Shown here piece after piece: positions 1-8,049 of a stretch of 64,000 bases of DNA. Each line of letters begins with the position of its first letter. Positions within the stretch are counted from its first letter, which is position 1. The translations under genes were made by a program, and so were the position numbers. Below the pieces are notes generated by a model. That model was not told the DNA's origin and did no database searches. It saw nothing but the letters and a program-made list of their open reading frames with translations. The stretch comes from Ignavibacteria bacterium (lineage in GTDB: Bacteria > Bacteroidota > Ignavibacteria > Tepidaquicellales > Tepidaquicellaceae), in contig JBAZNU010000009.1 in assembly GCA_041649015.1 (NCBI GenBank), positions 1 through 64,000 on the forward strand, given 5' to 3'.

Positions 1-257
1 AGAACTACCCGAATCCGTTCAATCCGACGACAAAGATAGACTTCGACCTGCCTCTTGACAGCAGGGTAAACATAAAACTGTATGACATATCAGGAAGGGA
101 AGTGAAGACGATTATGAACGAACAAAGAGCAGCGGGATATTACACTGTTCAGTTCAATTCAGCAGAACTTTCAAGCGGTGTTTATTTCTACAGGATTATG
201 GCAAAGTCTTCGGGTGCTGATTTTATTATGACGAAGAAGATGATGCTAATTAAATAA
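1..257 (+). CDS. T9SS cargo protein, C-terminal sorting domain only (5' truncated by window edge)
   Basis: The reading frame is open from base 3 to a TAA at 255-257 and has no start inside the window. The visible 84 residues form a type A T9SS C-terminal sorting domain: NYPNPFNPTTKI at the start, LYDISGREVKT in the middle, GVYFYRIM later, and a basic end (TKKMMLIK). In T9SS bacteria this tail directs a periplasmic protein across the outer membrane and is then removed. The catalytic or binding part lies upstream of the window, so the function of the cargo cannot be told. A perfect hairpin follows 24 bases after the stop. Confidence 0.9.
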   Translation, partial: NYPNPFNPTTKIDFDLPLDSRVNIKLYDISGREVKTIMNEQRAAGYYTVQFNSAELSSGVYFYRIMAKSSGADFIMTKKMMLIK

Positions 258-280
258 AATTAATAATATTTCTTTACTTT

Positions 281-316
281 TTACAAAGACTCTCACAAAG
301 GCGAGAGTCTTTGTAA
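281..316 (+). terminator. Rho-independent-type hairpin after the T9SS cargo
   Basis: A perfect 14-bp inverted repeat (281-294 with 303-316) encloses an 8-base loop just after the stop at 257. The T-run after it is poor (AATATATAAG), so termination efficiency is uncertain. Its position and perfect stem still make a transcript end the best reading. Confidence 0.75.
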
Positions 317-746
317 TATATAAGAGTATGTATAAACAAAGAAAGAAATTATTTTATTAAAAAGAGCTTAAAGATTATTAACTTCAAAATACGCAGAAAG
401 CAGATTTTCAGCAGAATATTTACTTCAAAGTTGGTAGAGTTCGTAAAGTTCGCAGAGATGCGCTATAATAGAAATTTAAAACGATAACCTTAATCAAGTT
501 AACAAGAAGCCATGATACCAATTCTAAAGCCAGTTGTGAAATAAATGGAAAAATTGGGAAATAAAAGAATTCGATTAGACTTTTAGGCAGATGAGAACCA
601 GTTACATCAATGTTTCTTGTAGGCATTATTCTTATTAGAATTATGGTACTTTCGAAACTGATTTTCGAGCGTCAGTTATGCTGATTTTATACTTTAGATT
701 TGTTATTTTGATTGCAATATTAACTTCAATTTAATCTAATTATTAC
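317..746. other. Intergenic region with a degenerate 9-base tandem repeat
   Basis: About 430 bases without a convincing gene. A minus-strand open frame at 420-626 has no family signature and no ribosome-binding site and is treated as chance. Positions 422-457 contain four imperfect 9-base units ending in AAG/GAG (units start at 422, 431, 440 and 449). Otherwise the stretch is AT-rich and presumably holds the promoter for the dipeptidase gene at 747. Confidence 0.5.
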
Positions 747-2387
747 ATGAAAAAATATTCTTTGAAAATTTCCATACTGTTTATGATTTTGACAATCTTA
801 AACGGCAGCGTATATGCATGTACGAATTTTCTTGTTACAAAGGCGGCTTCAACAGATGGCTCGACTTTTATTACTTATACGGCTGATTCACACACTCTTT
901 ACGGTGAGCTTTATTTCTGGCCTGCGGCAGACCATCAGCCGGGTGCAATGCTTGATGTTTATGAATGGGACTCACACAGATACCTCGGACAGATTCCGCA
1001 GGTTCCGCATACTTACAATGTTGTGGGGAATATGAATGAGCATCAGCTTGCTATCGGGGAGACAACTTTCGGCGGAAGGCTTGAGCTTGCAGATTCAACG
1101 GCGAAGATGGATTACGGCTCCTTGATGTATCTTGCTCTTCAGCGCGCAAAAAATTCACGCGAGGCGATTAAGGTGATGACACAACTTGTTGAAGAATACG
1201 GGTACCGCAGTGAGGGTGAATCATTATCGATTTCTGACCCGAATGAAGTCTGGATTATGGAAATGATAGGCAAAGGTGTAGGCAATAAGGGGGCTGTTTG
1301 GGTTGCTCAGAGGATACCCGATGGTTATGTTTCGGGACACGCAAATCAGTCAAGGATTACGAATTTTCCCCTAAACGACACAATGAATTGCTACTATTCA
1401 AAGGATGTGATTTCATTCGCGAGGAGCAAGGGTTATTTTAAAGGAAATGATTCCGAATTTTCATTCTGCGATGCTTATGCACCGATTGATTTTGGTGCTG
1501 CGAGGTTTTGCGAGGCGAGGGTTTGGTCTTTGTTTAATAAGGTTTCTTCCGGAATGGGCAAGTATGTAGATTTTGCCAAAGGCGAAGACCTTAAGAATAA
1601 GATGCCACTCTGGGTTAAGCCCGATAAGAAGCTATCTGTTTATGATGTGATGAATGCAATGCGTGACCACTATCAGGGAACACCTCTTGATATGACGAAG
1701 GATTGGGGTGCAGGACCTTATTCATGTCCCGTACGCTGGAGACCGATGACATTCAAAGTTGAAGGAAAAGATTATTTTAATGAAAGAGCAATATCAACAC
1801 AGCAAACAGGATTCTCGTTTGTAACACAATCACGTTCGAGCCTTCCGGACGCAATAGGCGGAATAATATGGTTCGGTGTAGATGATAACTATACAACAGT
1901 ATATTCGCCATTCTACACAAGCATAAAAGAAGTACCGCCAAACTTTGCAGTCGGCAACGGCGATATGATGGTGTTTTCAGATTCATCGGCATTCTGGATT
2001 TTCAATCAGGTTTCAAATTTTGCTTACACAAGGTATAAAGATATGATACAGGACATCCAGCCTGTGCAGAGAGAGCTCGAGATGGGCTACATAAACAATA
2101 CAGAAGCAGTTGACAGAGAAGCACTCGAGCTTTACAATCAGGACCCGCAGAAGGCAATTGACTATCTTACGGAGTATTCGCTTACAGCAGGAAAGACGAC
2201 ATTCAACCGCTGGAAGCAGTTGTATGGTTTTCTTTTCACAAAGTATATGGACGGCAATATTAAGTTTCCTGTTGAAGGGAGCAGAGTGCCGAAGGTTACA
2301 CAACCCGGGTACAGCGAGGAATGGTATAAGAATCTGGTAAAAGAGACAGGTGAAAGGTACAAGGCAAAGGGCGACAGCGGGCATTAA
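747..2387 (+). CDS. Secreted C69-family dipeptidase (PepD-like, Ntn-hydrolase)
   Basis: The 546-residue product starts with a signal peptide (KKYSLKISILFMILTILN, then SVYA). Cleavage after A24 would expose C25 in CTNFLVTKAASTDGS, the N-terminal nucleophile typical of peptidase family C69 (Ntn-hydrolases that cleave dipeptides, often with broad specificity). Further family-like stretches are GNMNEHQLAIGETTFGGR and SISDPNEVWIMEMIG. Length fits the family. Signal cleavage and unmasking of the catalytic Cys would coincide, so the enzyme should be active only after export to the periplasm or surface. It appears to be a single-gene unit: a hairpin follows before the next gene. Confidence 0.9.
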   Translation: MKKYSLKISILFMILTILNGSVYACTNFLVTKAASTDGSTFITYTADSHTLYGELYFWPAADHQPGAMLDVYEWDSHRYLGQIPQVPHTYNVVGNMNEHQLAIGETTFGGRLELADSTAKMDYGSLMYLALQRAKNSREAIKVMTQLVEEYGYRSEGESLSISDPNEVWIMEMIGKGVGNKGAVWVAQRIPDGYVSGHANQSRITNFPLNDTMNCYYSKDVISFARSKGYFKGNDSEFSFCDAYAPIDFGAARFCEARVWSLFNKVSSGMGKYVDFAKGEDLKNKMPLWVKPDKKLSVYDVMNAMRDHYQGTPLDMTKDWGAGPYSCPVRWRPMTFKVEGKDYFNERAISTQQTGFSFVTQSRSSLPDAIGGIIWFGVDDNYTTVYSPFYTSIKEVPPNFAVGNGDMMVFSDSSAFWIFNQVSNFAYTRYKDMIQDIQPVQRELEMGYINNTEAVDREALELYNQDPQKAIDYLTEYSLTAGKTTFNRWKQLYGFLFTKYMDGNIKFPVEGSRVPKVTQPGYSEEWYKNLVKETGERYKAKGDSGH

Positions 2388-2421
2388 TAAACTGAACGAA
2401 AAAATTTTATGTCAAACAAAG

Positions 2422-2443
2422 AGCCGGTGAAAGCCGGCTTTTT
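2422..2443 (+). terminator. Terminator after the dipeptidase gene
   Basis: The 6-bp GC-rich stem AGCCGG/CCGGCT (2422-2427 with 2434-2439) has a 6-base loop and is followed by TTTT. It lies 34 bases after the stop at 2387. An in-frame ATG at 2409 would put this hairpin inside the next coding region, which argues that the next gene starts later, at 2511. Confidence 0.8.
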
Positions 2444-2510
2444 GGTTATTAGAAATAGTTTTCAATTTCAAATTAGGTATTTCTTAACTATATTCACCAA
2501 ATTATTTTGT

Positions 2511-3311
2511 ATGTATAAATTATTAATATTATTATTCTTTGCTGTAGTTGTCACATCCTGCGGGAGCGAAAATACCGTGGCTCCGCCCGTTGTGACGAGT
2601 ACGTATTCCAAGGTTCTAACAGTTGATTCAGCTAATACGAGAATCGAACTTTATAATGAAAATTCAAGCATTCTTCTTGTCGGTTATAATGAAATAGGGT
2701 TTAAGGTTTTTGTTGATAATATTGAAAAGAAAACAGGTTTCTTTAAGTATATGCCTGTAATGTTTCATACTTCGGGTCCTGGTCATTCAACTCCCGTGCA
2801 AAGCGATTTTTACTATGATAATACAAAGGGAATGTTCACGGGTTATGTCTGCTATTCTATGCTTTCAGATTCAACTTCTTTCTGGTTTGCGGATTATAAT
2901 TACAACAATGAATTTAGTGTAAAGAGAAGGCAGTTTGACGTAGTACTTGGAACGGGAAATCAGATGAGAATCTGGTTTGATGCAGGAGCAAATATGCTTT
3001 ATTATCTGACACTGATTTCACCTAAAGATCCTGTTGTAGGTCTTAATGATTTTAAAGTTATTCTTCATAAATCAGCAGACCAGGTAAACTATGATGAGGT
3101 CAGCAATGCACAAATGTACATAAAACCCTGGATGCCTGCTCATGGTCATGGTTCAAGCAGTAATGTTAACCCAGCTTTTTCATCATACGGCAGGTATGAG
3201 GGCAAGGTGAATTTCACTATGCCGGGTCAGTGGTTTGTGTATGATTCAATAGTTGTTAATAATCAGACGATTTCTTCTCCTTCTTTGTATTTAGTTTTTG
3301 ATGCACGGTGA
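2511..3311 (+). CDS. Lipoprotein with a FixH/YtkA-like domain
   Basis: I choose the ATG at 2511, not the upstream in-frame ATG at 2409. From 2511 the product opens with a lipoprotein signal (MYKLLILLFFAVVVTSC, lipobox VTSC), and the upstream alternative would translate through a terminator. The mature protein is about 250 residues. The C-terminal half has a His/Gly stretch (PAHGHGSSS) followed by GRYEGKVNFTMPGQWFVYD, which resembles FixH/YtkA-like domains found in metal-handling and secretion contexts. It is probably a periplasmic or outer-membrane-anchored beta-sandwich. Its stop overlaps the GTG start of the next gene (GTGA), so the two are translationally coupled. The exact role is unknown; metal binding by the HGHG motif is inference. 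Confidence 0.72.
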   Translation: MYKLLILLFFAVVVTSCGSENTVAPPVVTSTYSKVLTVDSANTRIELYNENSSILLVGYNEIGFKVFVDNIEKKTGFFKYMPVMFHTSGPGHSTPVQSDFYYDNTKGMFTGYVCYSMLSDSTSFWFADYNYNNEFSVKRRQFDVVLGTGNQMRIWFDAGANMLYYLTLISPKDPVVGLNDFKVILHKSADQVNYDEVSNAQMYIKPWMPAHGHGSSSNVNPAFSSYGRYEGKVNFTMPGQWFVYDSIVVNNQTISSPSLYLVFDAR

Positions 3312-4267
3312 AAAGACTTTTCTTTATACTAATAATAATTATTTCATCTGAGTATTCTGTCTCTCAGGTCTGCTGCGGAGGGGGAGTGTATGATATTGCA
3401 GTTCTTTCATTGAACAAACGTGCGCTTTTTAACTTAGGTTACAAGTTTGATAATTATATGGGAGTTTGGGATGCCAACAACCAATGGAGGAAAGTATCGC
3501 AGACATACTATCAAATGACACCATCGCTTTCAGCGGCGTACAGGTTTAACAAGCATCTTCAGGCGGGGGTTCTTGTTCCTTATATTTTTAATGTAAATGA
3601 ACTACCGGGTCTACCGACTAACGGAAGCGGAATAGGCGATGTAGTGCTTAGCGGCAGGTATGAAATATTTCACGAGTATGCATTGTATAAAGAGAAGGGA
3701 AAAATTAAAACGGATAAAATAACTCCATACTTTGCTGTTACATTTGGTATGACGTTTCCTTCGGGAAAATCTGATGAGAATGCAAACAGCGAGGTTGATA
3801 TTACGGGAAAAGGTTTTTATACTTCTTCGCTCGGACTTTCGTTTATTAAAACAATCATGAAGGATAAGATACAGCTGGGTACGGACTTAAGCTGGCAGCA
3901 TAGTTTTCCGAAGACTTATACGAAATACTACAATCAGGAAATTCAGCCGTATGAAAGGAGGCAGGGTGACAGGTTTAATTTCGTGCTTTCAGGAAATTAC
4001 TTTATTAATTTTTACAATTCAATTTCGCTTGCCGTTTCGGGTTTCTTGCAGAATGGATATTCAATAAACGATGTTAAAGTTGAGAATACAAACGAAAGCG
4101 TTGTTAATTTTACGGCTTCTTATACTTATTATCCTAAAACTTACTTAAGAATTACACCTCTTTTCAAATGGAATATCCCGTCTAACGGATTTGGCTCTAA
4201 TACAGCAGGATCGCTGCTTTTCGGTATCAACCTTGTGTATTATATTGAAAACCTTGATGATTTTTAA
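3308..4267 (+). CDS. Outer-membrane beta-barrel protein, transporter-like
   Basis: The 319-residue product starts at a GTG that overlaps the preceding stop by four bases. It has a signal peptide (KRLFFILIIIISSEYSVSQ), then a striking VCCGGG motif at the mature N terminus. The rest consists of amphipathic, aromatic-rich strands such as YRFNKHLQAGVLVPYIFN and LRITPLFKWN, the pattern of a 12- to 14-stranded barrel of the transporter/phenol-degradation MetA type. With the upstream His-rich lipoprotein it forms a two-gene unit. The paired CC and the neighbour's HGHG suggest metal or redox chemistry, but that is inference. No close family assignment is possible by eye. Confidence 0.7.
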   Translation: MKRLFFILIIIISSEYSVSQVCCGGGVYDIAVLSLNKRALFNLGYKFDNYMGVWDANNQWRKVSQTYYQMTPSLSAAYRFNKHLQAGVLVPYIFNVNELPGLPTNGSGIGDVVLSGRYEIFHEYALYKEKGKIKTDKITPYFAVTFGMTFPSGKSDENANSEVDITGKGFYTSSLGLSFIKTIMKDKIQLGTDLSWQHSFPKTYTKYYNQEIQPYERRQGDRFNFVLSGNYFINFYNSISLAVSGFLQNGYSINDVKVENTNESVVNFTASYTYYPKTYLRITPLFKWNIPSNGFGSNTAGSLLFGINLVYYIENLDDF

Positions 4268-4298
4268 ATTATCATTCGATAATATAAATGCATTTTTA

Positions 4299-5522
4299 TT
4301 AATATCCCATCAATTTTTTAACACAAGTACCAGCACTGAACAATTGCTCTATTGCAAATTTGAATGAATCAAATCCTTTCGACAATTCGTACACAGGCAT
4401 CATACCAACAGCAGAAACATCTGTTTTCTCGTCATAAAACATGAATGATATATATCCATGTGTAGCCCCGGTATGCCCGTAACCAAAATCGGGAAAGAAT
4501 GTACATCCGAGTCCGTATTTAAAATTAGAGGCAGAAACATTTGTTCTCATAAGGTTTACAGATTCAGGAGTGAGTATATTCTTTCCTTTCATCAATGTAC
4601 GGATATAAGTGTTCAGCATTCTCAACGTACCACAGCCGTTTCCTTCGGCGACTCCCGCACTCATATTCGCAATAGTTTCCGATATAGTGGTATCTGGATT
4701 GTATGTAATACTCGTTGCATAGGGAACAGGAGGGTATTGGTCAGATGCAAGATAGGGAAACTTAAATCCCAATGGAACCGGTGCAGAAGCACCAAACAGG
4801 TAATCATACATGTAATCGGAGAAAATTTTTGCAGAACCTGAACGAAAAGAATAAACACGTGCAATAATTTCACTTAGTATTGTATAACCTGTGTTGGAGT
4901 AATGATATCCTTCGCCTGGAGCGAAATAGTATAAATTATGAAGGGTTAATTGATTCACAAGTTCTGATGATGTAAACTGGTGGTTTGGGTCGAGAGACAG
5001 AATGTAATCAACGTAACCTGTACCATTGCAACTCGGGACGGAGTCATTTAAAATATCATATACTCCTGCGGCGTGCTGAAGCAGTTTTTCAATTGTAATA
5101 CTATTTTTAAAAGGGATATTCCATGCGGGTATTTCGGGAACGTATGTAATATCACTGTTAGGAATGTATTTCGTAATAGTATCATAAATATTCAGCCATC
5201 CGTCTTCGTACATGTTCAATACCGCTGCAGCCACCATATTCTTGGTATTGCTTGCAAAGCGGAAATATGTATCAGGAGTAATTGCGAAACCGCCGGTAGG
5301 AACAGAGCTTACGAATATCTCATCTTCCGGAGTTGTAACCATTATGTTAATTGAAGGGATGTATTTCCCGGATATCTCCTGAAGCACATTTCTGACGCTA
5401 TCCACAAGCCTCAGTGCCTCTTCTTTGTTGGCTTTTTTATCCTGCGCAGAGATATTAGAGAATAAATTAAATATATAGAATAGTAAAAAGAAAAGCGAAA
5501 TGTTTACTGCATACTTTTTCAT
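4299..5522 (-). CDS. Serine hydrolase, class C beta-lactamase/D-Ala-D-Ala carboxypeptidase fold
   Basis: The 407-residue product has an N-terminal signal peptide ending near ISAQ (residue 27). All three catalytic motifs of the penicillin-binding/beta-lactamase (PF00144) fold are present: S91-N-T-K94 (SxxK, nucleophile and base), Y208-S-N210 (YxN) and H350-T-G352 (K/H-T-G) in GYGHTGATHGY. It acts in the periplasm. Members include esterases, D-aminopeptidases and carboxypeptidases, and the substrate cannot be read from sequence. Transcription is convergent with the barrel gene, with only 31 bases between stops and no clear terminator. No beta-lactamase-regulator neighbour is seen, so antibiotic resistance is not implied. 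Confidence 0.85.
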   Translation of the reverse strand: MKKYAVNISLFFLLFYIFNLFSNISAQDKKANKEEALRLVDSVRNVLQEISGKYIPSINIMVTTPEDEIFVSSVPTGGFAITPDTYFRFASNTKNMVAAAVLNMYEDGWLNIYDTITKYIPNSDITYVPEIPAWNIPFKNSITIEKLLQHAAGVYDILNDSVPSCNGTGYVDYILSLDPNHQFTSSELVNQLTLHNLYYFAPGEGYHYSNTGYTILSEIIARVYSFRSGSAKIFSDYMYDYLFGASAPVPLGFKFPYLASDQYPPVPYATSITYNPDTTISETIANMSAGVAEGNGCGTLRMLNTYIRTLMKGKNILTPESVNLMRTNVSASNFKYGLGCTFFPDFGYGHTGATHGYISFMFYDEKTDVSAVGMMPVYELSKGFDSFKFAIEQLFSAGTCVKKLMGY

Positions 5523-5644
5523 GTGATAATATTTAAAATATTATATTATGTTAAATTTATATAGACTTAATTATTATTACAAGTCATACATTTATGAATT
5601 GATGATACGCAGCTCTATACTATAGGGTATAATAAAGGAAAGTA

Positions 5645-6250
5645 TTAATAATACTCTGCAAGATATGCTTTCAGTTTTTCGAAAGCTTTTGCCCTGTGAG
5701 ATATACGGTTCTTTTCTTCTATATCAAGTTCGGCAAATGTCTTATGGTATCCATTAGGCAGGAATACTGCATCGTACCCGAAACCTTTTTCACCCTTTTC
5801 CTCAAGGGTTATTTTACCTTCGCATACTCCGTCTAATAACTCGTATTTATCCTTGGCGTAATAGTAGCAAACAACCGTTCGGAAATATGCGTTACGGCTC
5901 ACCATAGGAACACCTTCAAGTTCTTTTAATAACTTTATTCTATTGTCAGCATAAGTAACATTTTCACCTGCATAACGTGATGAATAAACACCGGGTGCAC
6001 CGTTCAAAGCATCAACGAATAATCCTGTGTCATCAGCTGAGCAGGGGATATTTACACGATTCCATATTTCTTCGGCTTTCTTGAGAGCATTGCCTTCGAG
6101 AGTATCTTCGTCTTCTTCAACATCTATATTAAGATTCAGGTCATTGAGAGTTTTAATCTCAATGTCTAAGTCTTTGAGGAGTTCTCTTATTTCCTTAACT
6201 TTATCTTTATTGTTTGTCGCAGCTAAAAGTTGTCTTTTGTTTATGCTCAT
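5645..6250 (-). CDS. rdgB: RdgB/HAM1 non-canonical purine NTP pyrophosphatase
   Basis: A 201-residue cytosolic enzyme. It hydrolyses dITP, dXTP and ITP to monophosphates and so keeps deaminated purines out of DNA and RNA. Family hallmarks are visible in order: LLAATNNKDKVKEIRELL at the N terminus (substrate loop, T/S-x-N-x-x-K), SADDTGLFVDALNGAPGVYS, and FGYDAVFLP near the C terminus followed by SHRAKA. Length is normal. The start ATG overlaps the stop of the upstream ABC gene by four bases, so it is the third gene of an ABC-ABC-rdgB transcription unit. Confidence 0.95.
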   Translation of the reverse strand: MSINKRQLLAATNNKDKVKEIRELLKDLDIEIKTLNDLNLNIDVEEDEDTLEGNALKKAEEIWNRVNIPCSADDTGLFVDALNGAPGVYSSRYAGENVTYADNRIKLLKELEGVPMVSRNAYFRTVVCYYYAKDKYELLDGVCEGKITLEEKGEKGFGYDAVFLPNGYHKTFAELDIEEKNRISHRAKAFEKLKAYLAEYY

Positions 6251-8043
6251 AAATTCTGAAATTCCTCTTTGTATTGTAACTGATAAAGTTTGTAATAAAG
6301 ACCTTTTTTGTTGAGAAGTTCCTGATGATTGCCCATTTCCTTTACTTCTCCTTTGTGCATAACGATTATTTTATCGCACGATTGTATGGTTGAAAGCCTG
6401 TGGGCTATTATAATCGATGTTCTGCCCTCGATAAGTTTTTTAATTGCATTTTGAATAAGTATTTCCGTTTCCGTATCAACGCTTGATGTCGCTTCATCAA
6501 GTACGAGTATCCTCGGATTGTAAGCAAGAGCACGAGCGAAAGATATTAACTGTCTTTGACCGACTGAAAAAGTAGTGCCGCGTTCATTAACTTTGTGGTT
6601 AAGCCCGTCGGGTAGTTCGTTAATAAATTTCCTGAGTCCTACGTTATCTATTGCATTGTTAATCTGCTCTTCTGTAATGTCCTTGTTCCCAAGGTCAATA
6701 TTATACCTGATATCTCCTGAAAATAAGAATACATCCTGAAGGACTACTCCTGTATTCTTTCTTAATTCTTTTTGATTGATATCTTTAATATTAACTCCGT
6801 CAATTTTAATTTCACCTTTATTGACGTCATAAAACCTATTGATTAGATTTATTATGGTAGTTTTTCCTGCGCCTGTATGGCCTACAAATGCTACTTTTTC
6901 GCCCTCTTTGAAATCAAAGTTTATATTTTTAAGAACATAGTCTTCATCGTTGTAAGCAAACCATACATTCTTAAACTGTATGTTTCCTCTTATTTTATCA
7001 AGCGGCTTTGGCTCTACAGGATCAAGAACCGGATTAGATGTATCAAGCAGGTTGAATATTCTCTCGCTTGATGCCATTGCTGTCTGGAGTATATTGTACT
7101 TTTCCGCAAGGTCTCTTATAGGTCTAAAGAACATTTCTGTGTATTGAACAAAGGCGATTATTACTCCGACTGATACTGCATTCTGCAAAACCTGACCGCC
7201 TCCGTACCAGATTATTAAGCCCACAGCAGCGGCACCGAGAAATTCGACGACAGGAAAGAATAAAGCATAGTACATTATGCTTTTCTTGTTCTCCTCAGTA
7301 TGTTCTCTGTTAATTTTTTCGAATTCATCCACGGTTCTCTTCTCTTTACCGAAAATCTGGACGACGCTAATGCCCGTGATATGTTCCTGAATGTATGTGT
7401 TTATATTCGCGATAAGTACTCTGATTTTCCTGTATGAATTTCTGACAGCCTTTCTAAATATCGACGTGGCGTAAACAAGAAAAGGAAGAACGGCTAATGT
7501 ATAGAGTGTTAATTCAAAATCCAGTGAAAACATGAAATAAAGTATCCAAACAATTGTGAGTATGTCTCCGAATGCCGTTACAAGTCCCGAAGAAAAAACT
7601 TCGTACAATACTTCAACGTCATTCGTTACTCTTGTTACAAGCCGTCCGATAGGATTTTTGTCGTAGAACTTCAGGTTGAGGTTAATCGTGTGTTTGTATA
7701 TTTTCTTCCTTAGGTCATAAATAATTTTTTGTCCTATCCAGCTTGTCAGATAAGCCATTGCATATTGTATAATTCCCTGCAATACAAGTGTACCGAAAAG
7801 AATAATTACTATTAATTGAAGACCGGGAAGATTCTTGTTTACTATCATGTCATCAACCGCTATAGGAGTAAGTCTTGGCCTTACTGCAGCAAGTGCTGAA
7901 ATGAGTATTGTCAATGATACTGCAAGAACGATATACCATTTATAAGGTTTGAAGTAGGATAACAATCTCTTGAAAATGACAGAGTCAATCGGCTTTCCGA
8001 GTGCTTCTTCTTCTTTTTTTGCAGATATTTTCCTTACGCCCAT
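6247..8043 (-). CDS. ABC exporter half-transporter, subunit with intact catalytic Glu (MdlB-like)
   Basis: A 598-residue fusion of a six-helix transmembrane domain (about 30-310) and a nucleotide-binding domain (about 352-590). Walker A is GHTGAGKTT (388-396) and Walker B is RILVLDEATS with catalytic E517. The signature is the non-canonical FSVGQ (492-496) instead of LSGGQ. The partner gene directly upstream supplies the canonical signature but lacks the catalytic Glu. Together they match heterodimeric exporters such as MdlAB, BmrCD and TM287/288, which export lipids or drugs across the inner membrane. The ATG start is preceded by AAAGGA. Spacing to the upstream gene is 6 bases, and there is a 4-base overlap with rdgB downstream. 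Confidence 0.93.
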   Translation of the reverse strand: MGVRKISAKKEEEALGKPIDSVIFKRLLSYFKPYKWYIVLAVSLTILISALAAVRPRLTPIAVDDMIVNKNLPGLQLIVIILFGTLVLQGIIQYAMAYLTSWIGQKIIYDLRKKIYKHTINLNLKFYDKNPIGRLVTRVTNDVEVLYEVFSSGLVTAFGDILTIVWILYFMFSLDFELTLYTLAVLPFLVYATSIFRKAVRNSYRKIRVLIANINTYIQEHITGISVVQIFGKEKRTVDEFEKINREHTEENKKSIMYYALFFPVVEFLGAAAVGLIIWYGGGQVLQNAVSVGVIIAFVQYTEMFFRPIRDLAEKYNILQTAMASSERIFNLLDTSNPVLDPVEPKPLDKIRGNIQFKNVWFAYNDEDYVLKNINFDFKEGEKVAFVGHTGAGKTTIINLINRFYDVNKGEIKIDGVNIKDINQKELRKNTGVVLQDVFLFSGDIRYNIDLGNKDITEEQINNAIDNVGLRKFINELPDGLNHKVNERGTTFSVGQRQLISFARALAYNPRILVLDEATSSVDTETEILIQNAIKKLIEGRTSIIIAHRLSTIQSCDKIIVMHKGEVKEMGNHQELLNKKGLYYKLYQLQYKEEFQNL

Positions 8044-8049
8044 TTCCTT

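Noticed and set aside
420..626. Minus-strand open frame of 68 codons
   Set aside because: No family signature and no ribosome-binding site. The repeated Leu-Arg-Thr-Leu part comes from the 9-base DNA repeat, so it is probably chance.
2409..2510. Longer start for the lipoprotein gene
   Set aside because: It would run through a terminator hairpin and hide the lipoprotein signal that begins at 2511.
4299..5522. Antibiotic-resistance beta-lactamase
   Set aside because: The fold is shared by many peptidases and esterases, and there is no regulator or mobile context.
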